Assembly (NCBI GenBank): GCA_023621995.1
Contig: JAMOAB010000123.1
Coordinates: forward strand, 1-50,992
Length of the DNA stretch: 50,992 nt
Source: Bacillota bacterium
Lineage (GTDB): Bacteria > Bacillota > Clostridia > Caldicoprobacterales > Xylanivirgaceae
Direction: 5' to 3'
This document shows, in pieces, positions 9,614 to 19,472 of this stretch. Numbering within the stretch: the first letter of the stretch is position 1; each line of letters opens with the position of its first letter. The position numbers and the translations under genes are program-made. A model generated the notes under the pieces. That model did not search any database and was not told where the DNA came from. It worked only from the letters and a program-made list of their open reading frames with translations.

Positions 9614-9692
9614 ATCTACTTAACTTATATTTAGATTCTTGTAGAAAAGAAGATAAATATCTCACTTTACATGAAATAATTTACGGTCTTTA

Positions 9693-10192
9693 TTAAATAT
9701 TCTCATTATTGGACTGAGTATACGTGTTAATAGTTTGAGCTAATTCAGATATAGCAGCCTCAAGATTCCCTTGAAACTCATGATTAAAGTTAGTATTTGT
9801 CCATTGCAAATCACAAGTTACACTAAAAACGCTGTATGTCAATCTTAAAAATGGTATGTTAGTTAATTTCTTTAATGCTTCTTCTTCAATAGAACTCTCC
9901 TTTAAACATATAGCTTTTTGAATAGCTGTTTCCAAAACTTCTATTCTTTCCTGGGAATAATCTTTAGATTTTTTATTTCAACCAATATTCGTTCTGCTTC
10001 TTCAATTTTCATATTTAGCTCATCAAAATATGCTTCGGACTCTGCTCCATATTCAATTTGGTTATACATAATATCTAATGTAAATGACCACATATCATGA
10101 AAATATGCACCCAAAATTGAATTTGTAAGGACAGATAAATTCTCTATCGGTTCTAATATCTGCCTATTATTATAATGCCATTTTAAAGATAT
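9693..10192 (-). pseudogene. Frameshifted hypothetical gene, N-terminus missing
   Basis: Two adjoining minus-strand frames make one protein-like sequence. The upstream part (open from 10192) reads LEPIENLSVLTNSILGAYF and on to EEAERILVEIK. The downstream part continues DYSQERIEVLETAIQKAIC to the stop at 9693. They join at a run of six A bases near 9969-9974; one extra A would restore a single frame (EIKKSKDYSQ). The N-terminus is cut by a stop at 10193-10195 with no start. The predicted product is mostly helical and soluble, of unknown family. A sequencing error in the A run is possible for the frameshift, but not for the missing start. Confidence 0.5.
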
Positions 10193-10207
10193 TTAACTAA
10201 TTATATC

Positions 10208-11205
10208 TTAGTCATCTACATTCAATTTAAAACTGGGGATATAGCCTAGAGGCTTATTTCTTTCATCAAAAAATTGTCCATGGAAAACTTAAACTCGGCT
10301 AAAATGTTTCCAGCATCTGCCTATTCAAATGTCCAATATCCCCCGGTATTTTGCCACTTTCACCAAGTTCCAGCACACTAAAGTAGGAATAACCATCTCC
10401 ATCTGACTTACTCCTAGATTTATAGGATTGTTTGTTCCATATTTCCCGATAGCACCTGATGGACGTAAGAGTTTTGCTGTATCTGTACCTTTACTCTCAT
10501 GTATAACTATTTGAAGTTCATTTGATGACATATTGCTAATATTATGAAATTCGTTTGCTTTAATATCATTCATCTTAAAAAAGTAAGTCATTTCAGAAGT
10601 ATAATATTTTCCTGTCTGTCCATTATAATTTATATAGTAGTTTTTTACAGTTTTTAAAGCATTATTTGTCTTTGCAATCTCTTCTAGAGCCTTTTATGAC
10701 ATCGTTTTAAAAAAGGCGGTTATACTGTCTATAGTATATACGGATACAGCCTCATCCTTAGTTTTACCAGCTCCCCTATTAACAAGCCCAAGTTTTATGG
10801 TTCTTCCCATATCCCCTGTTGGAAAACTTATTAAGTTATTATATTTTCCTTCCTTGTACTGAAATAAAACTCACAATTCTCCCTTTTCTTTCTGCTTTGG
10901 AATTAGCTAAAACAAAAACATAGCGTTCATTTGGATCCAATTCTTCCACAGAAATCTTAAATGATACTAATTGATCTATATCAAATATTTTCATTTTCCC
11001 AAACATCTCTGGAGAAAAAAGAAGCCCTACACAAATGCTTGTCACCGTAACAGGTATGCCCATACCTGATCAACTTGCTTTTCTCCCTCTTGTGAAGTCA
11101 TATAAAAATTTCTAGAAGTTGAAGACTACATCTCTTGCTGATTTATAGTGGTAAAACCTTCACCTAGCTTTCCAGTAATTGATACCCACCCTCTTCTTCT
11201 TCACT
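10208..11205 (-). pseudogene. Heavily decayed hypothetical gene with several frameshifts and stops
   Basis: Pieces of one coding sequence can be followed through the minus strand: SITGKLGEGFTTINQQEM (near 11150-11190), MGIPVTVTSICVGLLF to GRIVSFISVQ (11063-10850), YKEGKYNNLISFPTGDMGRT to ITAFFKTMS (10845-10700). After an in-frame TAA come KALEEIAKTNNALKTVKNYY and EMTYFFKMNDIKANEFHNI (to 10325), then AGNILAEFKFSMDNF and DERNKPLGYIPSFKLNVDD, ending with TAA at 10208. That needs at least three frame changes and two internal stops, so the gene is dead. I do not recognise the family. The upstream end is the group II intron remnant. Confidence 0.55.
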
Positions 11206-11214
11206 CTCACCATT

Positions 11215-11810
11215 CCGTGCCTATCTTTTCTGATTTTGGCCGGTCTACACCGTACGTGCGACTTTCACCGCATACGGCGTTCCATCGATGATGATCTATA
11301 TCACCGACTAGATCCCTTCGCTCCAGTCTATTTTATCCTCATAATCGTTACCGTAGGTTCATTGGTAGACTATCATCACTACTATGAATCTGCTGAGCCT
11401 GCACACGAGTCTTCAGAGCTGTTATTCCTTTTCATAGGCAGTATCAAACGTTCCACCCTTGCTATTCCTTCTATTGATTGCCTTAGACTCCCACTCTAGT
11501 TTAAAAAAGCTAAGTTTAGTAGCCTAAATTATGTCTAGCTCTATCCTATCATCTAATATGCGAAGGCTTTTCACGATCTCAAGATATTATCGCATCAAAA
11601 GCTTCTCTTAAGCTTCACAATGGGTTCGTTTACCTAACCATAGCAGTCGTTTTAGGAGCCCCGCATCTGACTCTCACAGATTATGTCTTTACCTGGCTTC
11701 ACAACATATAAATAGCAGCTTATATGCTACGCAGGAGGATTAGGCACGCAATCAAGAGACTATTTTCGCAGAAAGGAATTACACTTTTATATTCACAAGG
11801 GTAGTTAGGG
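11215..11810 (-). mobile_element. Group II intron remnant without a reverse transcriptase gene
   Basis: On the minus strand the 34-base sequence at 11247-11280 has the features of group II intron domain V: GCCGTATGCGG, the GAAA tetraloop region TGAAAGTCGCA, and CGTACGG closing the helix. Upstream there is sequence typical of bacterial group II intron domains I-IV (CTTAAGAGAAGCTT hairpin near 11600, GCGGGGCTCC near 11660, and a stretch around 11370-11440 resembling the 5' end of intron reverse transcriptase ORFs: MKRNNSSEDSCAGSADS followed by stops). The whole is only about 0.6 kb, and no reverse transcriptase/maturase is left, so it could not move by itself. The 3' end lies near 11214, where coding-like sequence of a dead gene resumes. 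The 5' end is not resolved; it should lie left of the terminator at 11817-11879. Confidence 0.65.
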
Positions 11811-11816
11811 AATTAA

Positions 11817-11879
11817 AAAGCGAGATGCGCAATAATGTTTATACTTTAATTATTGCTACATCTCGCTTTCTTTTATGTT
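11817..11879 (-). terminator. Rho-independent terminator of the ChW/Ig-repeat protein gene
   Basis: On the minus strand AAAGCGAGATG pairs with CATCTCGCTTT (11 bp) and, inside a small bulge, GCAATAAT pairs with ATTATTGC; TTTTTAATT follows. It starts about 65 bases after the stop codon at 11943. Confidence 0.8.
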
Positions 11880-11942
11880 TTATTCAGTTTTCCCGACCCT
11901 TTTAGTCTCATTGTGAAACTTATAGGGTAACGTTTCGCACTT

Positions 11943-14741
11943 TTATTCTTGCGTGCCTTCCGTGTCTTGGAAATTTACCTTTGTAGAGAGATCTTTAACA
12001 ATGTTGCCTGATTTGTCTGCTATAGCAGCTTGTTGTCTGACAGTCTTGCCTACTTCTACTAAAGCATTTTTATCAGCTAATTCTAGTATTATTGTGTCTC
12101 CTTTAGCTGTTGCTGTACTAATCTTCTGACCTTCTACTGCAAAGCTTATGGCAGATACAGTATTAGGATTGATAGCTTCAGTAAATGTAATTTCAACTAC
12201 GCCTGGCTTAGCAGTTACAAGATCCTTACCTTCTAACTTAGCAATTGCAGGAGCAATCTTGTCTTCTATCTTAGGTACAGTTGTCTTTACATCTACACCA
12301 AATACGTTGTGTATTCTAACATTTTTACCATCAGCAACGATTTCAAGTTCAGCATCGCTTGCATCAGACTTCCAAGCGTTTTTGGAAGTAAGAATTACAA
12401 CGGTGTTGCCTTTATCATCTGTAGATAATGTCATAGATGCAGGCTCATCACCTTGAACTTTGAATGCCTTGCTATCTACCCTTGTGAGATACTGGTCAAA
12501 TGTTACTATCATCTTCTTGGTCTCAGTTACCTCGACCTTATCTATAGCTGGTTTATTGTCATCAGCATCGTATTCTACTATTGATTTAACAAGCTGTGCA
12601 GCCAATGTATTACCAGCTATATCCTTAACATTGGTTACAAATAGCTGCGTATCATTTTCAACTAAGTCTTTCTGGGCATTTGTTAAGGGTATCCTAACTA
12701 TCTTATCCCCATTAAAGAACGTAGGAGTCTGAGATAGTTTTGTATATGTTGTGTTATTTACAAGATAATAGTTCCCAGCATTAAGTGCTGAAGAATCGAC
12801 TGACTCGTTAAAAAATACGTATAGAGATTGGTCTTGATTCTCAACAAATCTCTTAGTAACCTTTGAAACATATGGTGCAGTCTTATCTGTAACGTTCAAT
12901 ATCTCTGTATATAGCTCCAACTTATTTGGTGCTAAAGCTGTATCCTCTACATTTTTAATATTCACCAATATTGATTTACCAGCTAGATTCTTACCAAGAT
13001 TAATCGTATATTCCTTTGCAGTTCCAGAAGGATTCACACTTATATTCAATCCATCAATCTTAGTACCATCAGCATTTAATACTTCAACATTATCTTTTGA
13101 GAATTTCACATCTTTATTAAATTTGATTTTTAGGGATTCTTCAGTGTCAACTTTTAGTTCACTAACAGCAGGAGCTATCTTATCAGCGCTCACACTGATA
13201 GGTATAGTTGCTCCACCAAACTTGTTCCCCCAGTTATCTTTTATTTCAACACCAGCTAGGTTTTTATCCCTTATAACTAAGGAAGTAGTTCCTTCAGGTA
13301 TTGGATAACCAGTCTTTGCATCCTCTGCAAATTTTACATATACCTTGTTAACTGCATCACTTACAGCTACAGTTTCTTTCATGTCAGCATCTTTATATAC
13401 ACCTATTGCATTCCATGCACTGAATGTATGATAGAAGTGAGTAGCAGTTACACCTTTAACAGGTTTGTTAAAGCCCACAACTACATACTTTTGATCTACT
13501 TTTTCAACATATGCAATTGGTGGAGTCTCATCCTTTTGGTAAGCTATAGTTCTAACTGCTATCTCATTTTTATATCCAGCATAGTCCTCAAAATTCTTTA
13601 TGCTAACATCATATTTTGTGCCTGAAGTTAGATCAGTATATAGTTCTACTGTAATCTTATTAGATTCATATCCAGTAAATGCAGGATTAACGCCGATTAC
13701 GTTATTGCCAAATTTAACCTCTACATCACCACCTGTTTTGATAGGTTCATTAAATACTATCTCAAGTGTTCTAGGTCCAGTCACAACTGTATCGATTACG
13801 ACTGGAAGTGAACGATCAAAAGCCTTAAACTCCTGTTCATATTTAGGGAACGCTTTGCCGTTTGCATCCTTTAGATTTTCAATTGTCAATTTATAGTTCT
13901 TCTGATTCTCAAGAGCGTTACCAGTTCCTTTTACTGTAAGAATTACAGTTTTGTTATCATCTTGAAGTTCAGCTTTGGTGGCAACAGAACCAGTATTAGA
14001 AGAAATTTTAAAGTTAGCATCTTTAACTGTATCTTTAGCAATTGGCTTATTAAATTTAACTTCTACTTCTTTAAGATTATCGGCACTTACGCCAGTAACT
14101 TTAAGTTTACCTTCGTTCAAGATTCGAATTCTAAGTCCTTCGATTCTCTTGCTCTCGGATCTTGTTCCTGCATATACACCATTGGATACCCATGAGTCTG
14201 CTTTACCGTTTCTAGCGTTATTATCTTTATCTGTGCCCCAACCATAAGTTCTCATGTGTACTTGGTATTGTACCTTGTAACCTTCATAATCCTTATTTGT
14301 CTTAGTATTGATAAGACGAATTTGAACACCTTCTAGTCTTAGACCGTTTTCTCTAGTTCCAAGATAATTCCCTGCTTTTCTCCAAAGCTCGCCCGTCTCT
14401 GGATCCTTCCATACGTTGTCAGTCTCATTAGCCTTTGGTATATCGCCCTGTTTTCTTGCATGTGCCCTATAGACAATCATCATGTCTTCAGGTTCACCTT
14501 TAAGATTTAGAGCTATCCCCTCAATTCTTAAACCTTTACCTTCTGTTCCTAATTCAAAATACTTGTTATCAACATATCCGCCATTTTGGTCACTTAGTTT
14601 TCTGATATGAGCCATTCCCTCTACTTTAATGGACTCATCTACTTCCCAATCATTATCTGCTGCAAATGCAAAACCGCTAAACAATGATGTAATTAAAAGC
14701 GCTAATATCAATATGCTTGAAACGCGTTTCTTATTAACCAA
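11943..14741 (-). CDS. Secreted ChW-repeat surface protein with SbsA-type Ig-like repeats
   Basis: The 932-residue product starts with a TTG at 14741 behind AGAAGGAGTGAAG. It has a signal peptide (1-28; LFSGFAFAAD), one triad of ChW repeats (about 33-208; RLEGVQIRLINTKT, YGWGTD, SESKRIEGLRIRIL), and then about seven Ig-like repeats of 85-110 residues to the C-terminus. Each starts with a pattern such as DKIAPAVSEL, DKTAPYVSKV or DETPPIAYVEKV and continues with a strand like LKIKFNKDVK or VEITFTEAIN, as in the SbsA/Big-type repeats of S-layer and adhesion proteins. No catalytic domain is visible. It is probably an abundant cell-surface structural or adhesive protein; ChW repeats would anchor it. 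A strong promoter lies 240 bases upstream, so expression is likely high, and its own terminator follows. Confidence 0.88.
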   Translation of the reverse strand: MVNKKRVSSILILALLITSLFSGFAFAADNDWEVDESIKVEGMAHIRKLSDQNGGYVDNKYFELGTEGKGLRIEGIALNLKGEPEDMMIVYRAHARKQGDIPKANETDNVWKDPETGELWRKAGNYLGTRENGLRLEGVQIRLINTKTNKDYEGYKVQYQVHMRTYGWGTDKDNNARNGKADSWVSNGVYAGTRSESKRIEGLRIRILNEGKLKVTGVSADNLKEVEVKFNKPIAKDTVKDANFKISSNTGSVATKAELQDDNKTVILTVKGTGNALENQKNYKLTIENLKDANGKAFPKYEQEFKAFDRSLPVVIDTVVTGPRTLEIVFNEPIKTGGDVEVKFGNNVIGVNPAFTGYESNKITVELYTDLTSGTKYDVSIKNFEDYAGYKNEIAVRTIAYQKDETPPIAYVEKVDQKYVVVGFNKPVKGVTATHFYHTFSAWNAIGVYKDADMKETVAVSDAVNKVYVKFAEDAKTGYPIPEGTTSLVIRDKNLAGVEIKDNWGNKFGGATIPISVSADKIAPAVSELKVDTEESLKIKFNKDVKFSKDNVEVLNADGTKIDGLNISVNPSGTAKEYTINLGKNLAGKSILVNIKNVEDTALAPNKLELYTEILNVTDKTAPYVSKVTKRFVENQDQSLYVFFNESVDSSALNAGNYYLVNNTTYTKLSQTPTFFNGDKIVRIPLTNAQKDLVENDTQLFVTNVKDIAGNTLAAQLVKSIVEYDADDNKPAIDKVEVTETKKMIVTFDQYLTRVDSKAFKVQGDEPASMTLSTDDKGNTVVILTSKNAWKSDASDAELEIVADGKNVRIHNVFGVDVKTTVPKIEDKIAPAIAKLEGKDLVTAKPGVVEITFTEAINPNTVSAISFAVEGQKISTATAKGDTIILELADKNALVEVGKTVRQQAAIADKSGNIVKDLSTKVNFQDTEGTQE

Positions 14742-14979
14742 ATTAACTTCACTCCTTCTGCTAAAATTTAAATTAGCTTAATCTAATGTGTGATTTAGAT
14801 TTGCCTCCTTTTCTTGAGACAATAATAAGGTTTCAACTGACCTCCCTTTACGCTCACCCCTTTCAAGTAATCTGAAAGTATGCGAGCTCGTATGTAGATA
14901 TGGTTTTGAACGAGCCGCCCCTCATCTTTTGTACAAGTTTACACATTTGGCTATAGTCTACCTTTATAACCATGCTTTA
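14742..14979 (-). promoter_or_regulatory. Long structured 5' leader of the ChW/Ig-repeat gene
   Basis: With transcription starting near 14979, the untranslated leader would be about 238 bases. On the minus strand it holds two clear hairpins: GGCTCGT...ACGAGCTC (about 14878-14912) and CTTTCAGATTACTTGAAAG (about 14863-14881). A conserved-looking purine-rich segment follows (GGGGTGAGCGTAAAGGGAGG). It does not match the c-di-GMP-I/II, c-di-AMP, TPP or T-box consensus as I know them. It could be an mRNA-stabilising leader, as known for S-layer genes, or an unrecognised regulator. Confidence 0.45.
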
Positions 14980-14985
14980 CCTATA

Positions 14986-15013
14986 ATTATAAACTAATAG
15001 ACATATAAGTCAA
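14986..15013 (-). promoter_or_regulatory. Strong sigma-A promoter of the ChW/Ig-repeat gene
   Basis: On the minus strand TTGACT (15008-15013) and a perfect TATAAT (14986-14991) are 16 bases apart. The predicted start is near 14979, about 238 bases before the TTG start codon. The gap between 15014 and manC (15257) holds no gene. Confidence 0.75.
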
Positions 15014-15256
15014 TAGCTTTAAAGGGAAAATATTCCGATTTTATAAAAACCATATTGACTTATAACCTAGTATTTATAATGGTTCTACGGATTCCAGGAT
15101 AAACCTTCCTTAAAATCCATTTTTGTAAAAACTGTATAAATACCAAGTTAGAATACTATTAAGTTTTATAGGTACATTTGTCTGAGGGTAGGATATTTTT
15201 GGTCCCAGTGCCATTGTCCCCCACAGTGCTTATATTATAACCAATAATGGCATAAA

Positions 15257-16333
15257 TTACAACAATTTTTCCAAGTCTTTTTTCTCGCCTAATATATCTA
15301 CAATCTTTTTCACGTCCTGTGCCCTGTCTTTCCTGCATACGAGGAGGCTGTCACCAGTGCTAACTATTACAATATCCTCTAAACCTATGGTTGTTATGAC
15401 CTGGTCGGTTGAATAGATCACACATCCCTTTGTATCTATTCCGACATGTTCGCCCTTTACCACATTTCCATCTCTGTCTTTAGGCTGAACATCTGCTATA
15501 GAATCCCATGTGCCAATATCGCTCCAACCGAATGTCCCAGGTATTACGGAAATTTTTTCTTCCTTTTCCATTATACCATAGTCCACCGATATGGAGTCAA
15601 GTTTCGGATACACCCGCTCAACCTCTGCCTCTTCCCTATCGGTATTTAGTGCATCTTCTATAGCTGCCATCTTGCTATACATATCTGGAAGGTTCTTTTT
15701 AAAACTCTCTAGAATTGTAGATGCCTTAAATATGAACATTCCACTATTCCAAAAGTAGTCCCCTGTACTTATATAGTTCTTTGCCGTCTCTTCATCTGGC
15801 TTCTCTACAAATTCTTCTACATTATATATAGTAGTTTCGAAGGAAACTTCTTCTCCCTTCTTTATATAGCCATATCCTGTGCTAGGATATGTGGGTACAA
15901 TACCTATAGTGACTATCTCATCGTTTTCTTCTGCATATCTTGCACCATTTTTCAAGACCTGTCTGAAAGCCTTTTCATCGCCTATGGCATGATCAGCAGA
16001 TAGTACGCACATTGAAACATCGCCATATTTTTTATAGAGTTTCATTGCAGAGTACAGTATGCAAGGTGCAGTATTTCGTGCACAGGGCTCTGCTATTATG
16101 TTTCCCTCAGGCAGTCTACCTTTTGTCAAATCCCTTAGAAGATCACTCTGTTCTTTGTTCGTAACTATGTACATGTCCTCCCCTTCTATAAAGGGTGCAC
16201 ACCTATCTATGGTTAAGTTTATCATCTCTCTATCGTCAATAAGTTTAAGTGCCTGCTTGGGATAAGCTTTTCTAGATAGGGGCCAAAACCTCGTCCCTGA
16301 CCCCCCTGCCATTATAAGACCTACTGTCTTCAT
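15257..16333 (-). CDS. manC: Mannose-1-phosphate guanylyltransferase
   Basis: The 358-residue protein makes GDP-mannose from mannose-1-phosphate and GTP in the cytosol. It carries the nucleotidyltransferase signature near the N-terminus (MAGGSGTRFWPLSRK, KQALKL), the central VLSADHAI, and the FVEKPD and FWNSGMFIFKA motifs of the family. It has the length of the short, single-domain form without the C-terminal phosphomannose isomerase domain found in many ManC/AlgA proteins. Start: ATG at 16333 behind GGAGGCATAAAGAT. It is the last gene of the glycan locus and follows rmd by four bases, so GDP-mannose supply and its conversion to GDP-rhamnose are co-expressed. Confidence 0.93.
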   Translation of the reverse strand: MKTVGLIMAGGSGTRFWPLSRKAYPKQALKLIDDREMINLTIDRCAPFIEGEDMYIVTNKEQSDLLRDLTKGRLPEGNIIAEPCARNTAPCILYSAMKLYKKYGDVSMCVLSADHAIGDEKAFRQVLKNGARYAEENDEIVTIGIVPTYPSTGYGYIKKGEEVSFETTIYNVEEFVEKPDEETAKNYISTGDYFWNSGMFIFKASTILESFKKNLPDMYSKMAAIEDALNTDREEAEVERVYPKLDSISVDYGIMEKEEKISVIPGTFGWSDIGTWDSIADVQPKDRDGNVVKGEHVGIDTKGCVIYSTDQVITTIGLEDIVIVSTGDSLLVCRKDRAQDVKKIVDILGEKKDLEKLL

Positions 16334-16337
16334 ATCT

Positions 16338-17297
16338 TTATGCCTCCTCTTTCTTTGCTACCTGTCGCCAATAGTTTAGTACATCTCCTAGTATATCATC
16401 TAAGTTTGCCTGGGGCTCCCATCCCACATCTCTTCTTATCCGTGTATTATCGCATATTAAAACCGGATTGTCGGAAGGACGCATCCTAGCCCCATCCCTT
16501 GCTATCTCAATATCTGCATCTGTCATGGAAAGTAGCCTATCCAGTACTTTTTGTATACTATGACCTACACCACTTCCTATATTATAGACTTCTCCCCTAT
16601 GTCCATTCTTGGCAAGGAGTATATAGCCCCGTACAATATCCTCTACATGGGAGAAATCCCTAATCGCATCTAAATTGCCCACTTTGAGCACAGGCTCCAT
16701 CTTACCCGCCTCAATTAATGCTATCCGCCTTGAAAAGTCGGGAATTACGAATGTAGGTGTCTGACCTGGTCCAGTATGGTTAAATGCCCTGACCATAACT
16801 ATGTCCATATCATACGTGTTTGCATAGAGCTTACCTAACATCTCTTGGGCTACCTTGCTCACTGCATATGGATTTTGAGGATCTAGTCTGTGGTCTTCTT
16901 TTATTGGTATATCCTCTTTTTTAACCTTGCCATATTCCTCACTTGAGCCCACAAGCAACACCCTGGCCCTATTAGAAAGGGTACGGACCGCTTCTAATAG
17001 GTTCGCACCCCCAGTTATGTTTACATCAATTGTAAGGGCAGGGTTTTGCCATGAAACTCCAACGGAGCTTTGGGCTGCTAGGTGGAACACAAGGTCAGGG
17101 GCCGCTTCATGTATGACCGCTTTTACCTCATCTGTGTCCCTTAAGTCTAGGTCCCTCACCTGTGCATTGGCGGCTATGGAGCTACACACCTTCTCATGTG
17201 GGAGTTTACTGCCCCATACTTCAATCCCCTCATTCAAAAGAGTGTGGGCTAGATATCCTCCTACAAAACCTGAAATGCCCGTTATAAAAGCTTTCAT
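16338..17297 (-). CDS. rmd: GDP-4-keto-6-deoxy-D-mannose reductase (RMD), GDP-D-rhamnose synthesis
   Basis: This short-chain dehydrogenase-like epimerase family protein has the Rossmann motif GISGFVGGYLA at the N-terminus, the Ser of VGSSEEYG and the catalytic NPYAVSK (YxxxK). FNHTGPGQ, KVGNLDAIRDFSHVEDIV and GSGVGHSIQKVLD are also present. The pattern is that of RMD from S-layer glycan pathways (D-rhamnose) rather than Fcl/WcaG (L-fucose) or RmlD (L-rhamnose). It would reduce the product of the upstream GMD to GDP-D-rhamnose; the choice between rhamnose and another 6-deoxyhexose is an inference from similarity. The ATG at 17297 has AGAGGT at the right distance, so it is preferred over the ATG at 17315. 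Confidence 0.82.
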   Translation of the reverse strand: MKAFITGISGFVGGYLAHTLLNEGIEVWGSKLPHEKVCSSIAANAQVRDLDLRDTDEVKAVIHEAAPDLVFHLAAQSSVGVSWQNPALTIDVNITGGANLLEAVRTLSNRARVLLVGSSEEYGKVKKEDIPIKEDHRLDPQNPYAVSKVAQEMLGKLYANTYDMDIVMVRAFNHTGPGQTPTFVIPDFSRRIALIEAGKMEPVLKVGNLDAIRDFSHVEDIVRGYILLAKNGHRGEVYNIGSGVGHSIQKVLDRLLSMTDADIEIARDGARMRPSDNPVLICDNTRIRRDVGWEPQANLDDILGDVLNYWRQVAKKEEA

Positions 17298-17320
17298 AGC
17301 AATACCTCTATCCATTTAGT

Positions 17321-18319
<999 letters not shown>

Positions 18320-18413
18320 TTAAACCTCCGTCTTTCATAAATTATGAATCGAAAGATAGTCCTGTTAATTATAGCATAATTATAGTATTGATTCAAATTC
18401 TAGTTATTTATTC

Positions 18414-19472
18414 CTATTCCACAGTTACTTTCATATTAGTGGGCACAACATGTACCCATATATTGCCTGGTATGAACTCAATCTCTTCGCCTCCATCATC
18501 TAAAAATCGAGTTGGGCTGTTTTCGTTCTGTCTCTCCCACCTACCTTCAAAAAACCTGCCCCCAATGAAGTACATTGCCTTCCCTGAGCCAAATAGCTCG
18601 ACTTCCCTATAGCCTGCGCCGGGCTCCAATATCCCATGCTTTGCATATTGTATAACTATATTGTGGGCAAACAGCTGATCACCGCTCTCCCTATCGGTAG
18701 AAGGCGTACCATTTGTAGATCGCATATTCTTTCCCGACTCGCTGTCATATGTATATTCCACTTTACTAAACGTAGAGTTATAGGGGATTGTAATGGTGCT
18801 ATATGTCTCTCCCTTGGTAGGTACCTCTTCCGTAATGGGTACCTCCCTCTCCTTTTGATTAAAGTCTATGGCGTCTTTACATGTTCCAATGTCTATATAG
18901 ACATTGTGGGGAGCTTTCCTTGAGCTGTCCCTCCAAAAAAGCTTACTACCCTTTATGCCATTTAGCCTTTTTACAGGTATTTTACTAAACTGCTCTTCTG
19001 CTATAAACGACTGGCCATAGTGAACAAGGTAGGCATCCCACTCTTGGGCAAGATGCATATAGTAGTGGCGCACACTTCTAACCGGTCCTACCACAGATGG
19101 CGACTTTGAAAGAAACAGGGCTAGAAACCTTGTTATACCCCCTTCAGCATGAACCTCATATACCACATCTGCATCTATTATCCCCGACTGTGGCCTAGCC
19201 TTTGGCTCATTCTCTATCATTACAGCCACCGGCTTATACGGTCCAGTGTAGGGGAAGCCCACATCTCCACCCGGTAGAAGGGTTATATCTACCTGATCGG
19301 CATCATCTTCTGCTTCTTCCGTTTCTTCGTCGTCTATTTGGTTATCCTCTACTATTATAGATTCAATGTCTATTGGATCATCATCGTCTTTTTTATCCTC
19401 TTCGCCCACAGCCCTCCCTGTGCAGCTACACAGAAGGAGGAGCAGGGATAAAACAATGGCAAGTTTTTTCAT
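18414..19472 (-). CDS. yerB: YerB-family (DUF3048) lipoprotein
   Basis: The 352-residue product begins with a lipoprotein signal peptide (LLLLLCSC, lipidated Cys probably C17) and an acidic low-complexity linker (about 22-75). The N-terminal DUF3048 domain follows (PYTGPYKPVAVMIEN, ARPQSGIIDADVVYE, EGGITRFLALF, VGPVRSVRHYY) and then the C-terminal one (DQLFAHNIVIQYAKHG, GGRFFEGRWER). The function of the family is not established; it is widespread in Firmicutes as a membrane-anchored exported protein. It overlaps the upstream flippase-like gene by four bases (ATGA), which suggests translational coupling. Its place inside a glycan operon hints at a role in envelope assembly, but this is inference. 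Confidence 0.85.
   Translation of the reverse strand: MKKLAIVLSLLLLLCSCTGRAVGEEDKKDDDDPIDIESIIVEDNQIDDEETEEAEDDADQVDITLLPGGDVGFPYTGPYKPVAVMIENEPKARPQSGIIDADVVYEVHAEGGITRFLALFLSKSPSVVGPVRSVRHYYMHLAQEWDAYLVHYGQSFIAEEQFSKIPVKRLNGIKGSKLFWRDSSRKAPHNVYIDIGTCKDAIDFNQKEREVPITEEVPTKGETYSTITIPYNSTFSKVEYTYDSESGKNMRSTNGTPSTDRESGDQLFAHNIVIQYAKHGILEPGAGYREVELFGSGKAMYFIGGRFFEGRWERQNENSPTRFLDDGGEEIEFIPGNIWVHVVPTNMKVTVE

Noticed and set aside
11179-11499. Plus-strand 106-codon open frame
   Set aside because: It lies over the group II intron remnant, antisense to domain V, and has no family features.
11931-11940. GTGCGAAAC as the 5' end of the group II intron
   Set aside because: It matches the 5' consensus loosely, but the native terminator of the surface-protein gene lies between it and the intron core, so the true 5' end should be further left.
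14760-14960. c-di-GMP riboswitch in the leader of the ChW/Ig-repeat gene
   Set aside because: The conserved core elements of class I and II c-di-GMP riboswitches are not present.
15054-15082. Plus-strand promoter TTGACT...TATAAT
   Set aside because: The spacing is only 14 bases and no plus-strand gene follows.
16338-17297. GDP-L-fucose synthase (Fcl) instead of RMD
   Set aside because: The overall pattern fits RMD of S-layer glycan clusters better; the epimerase-type residues of Fcl are not evident. Not fully excluded.
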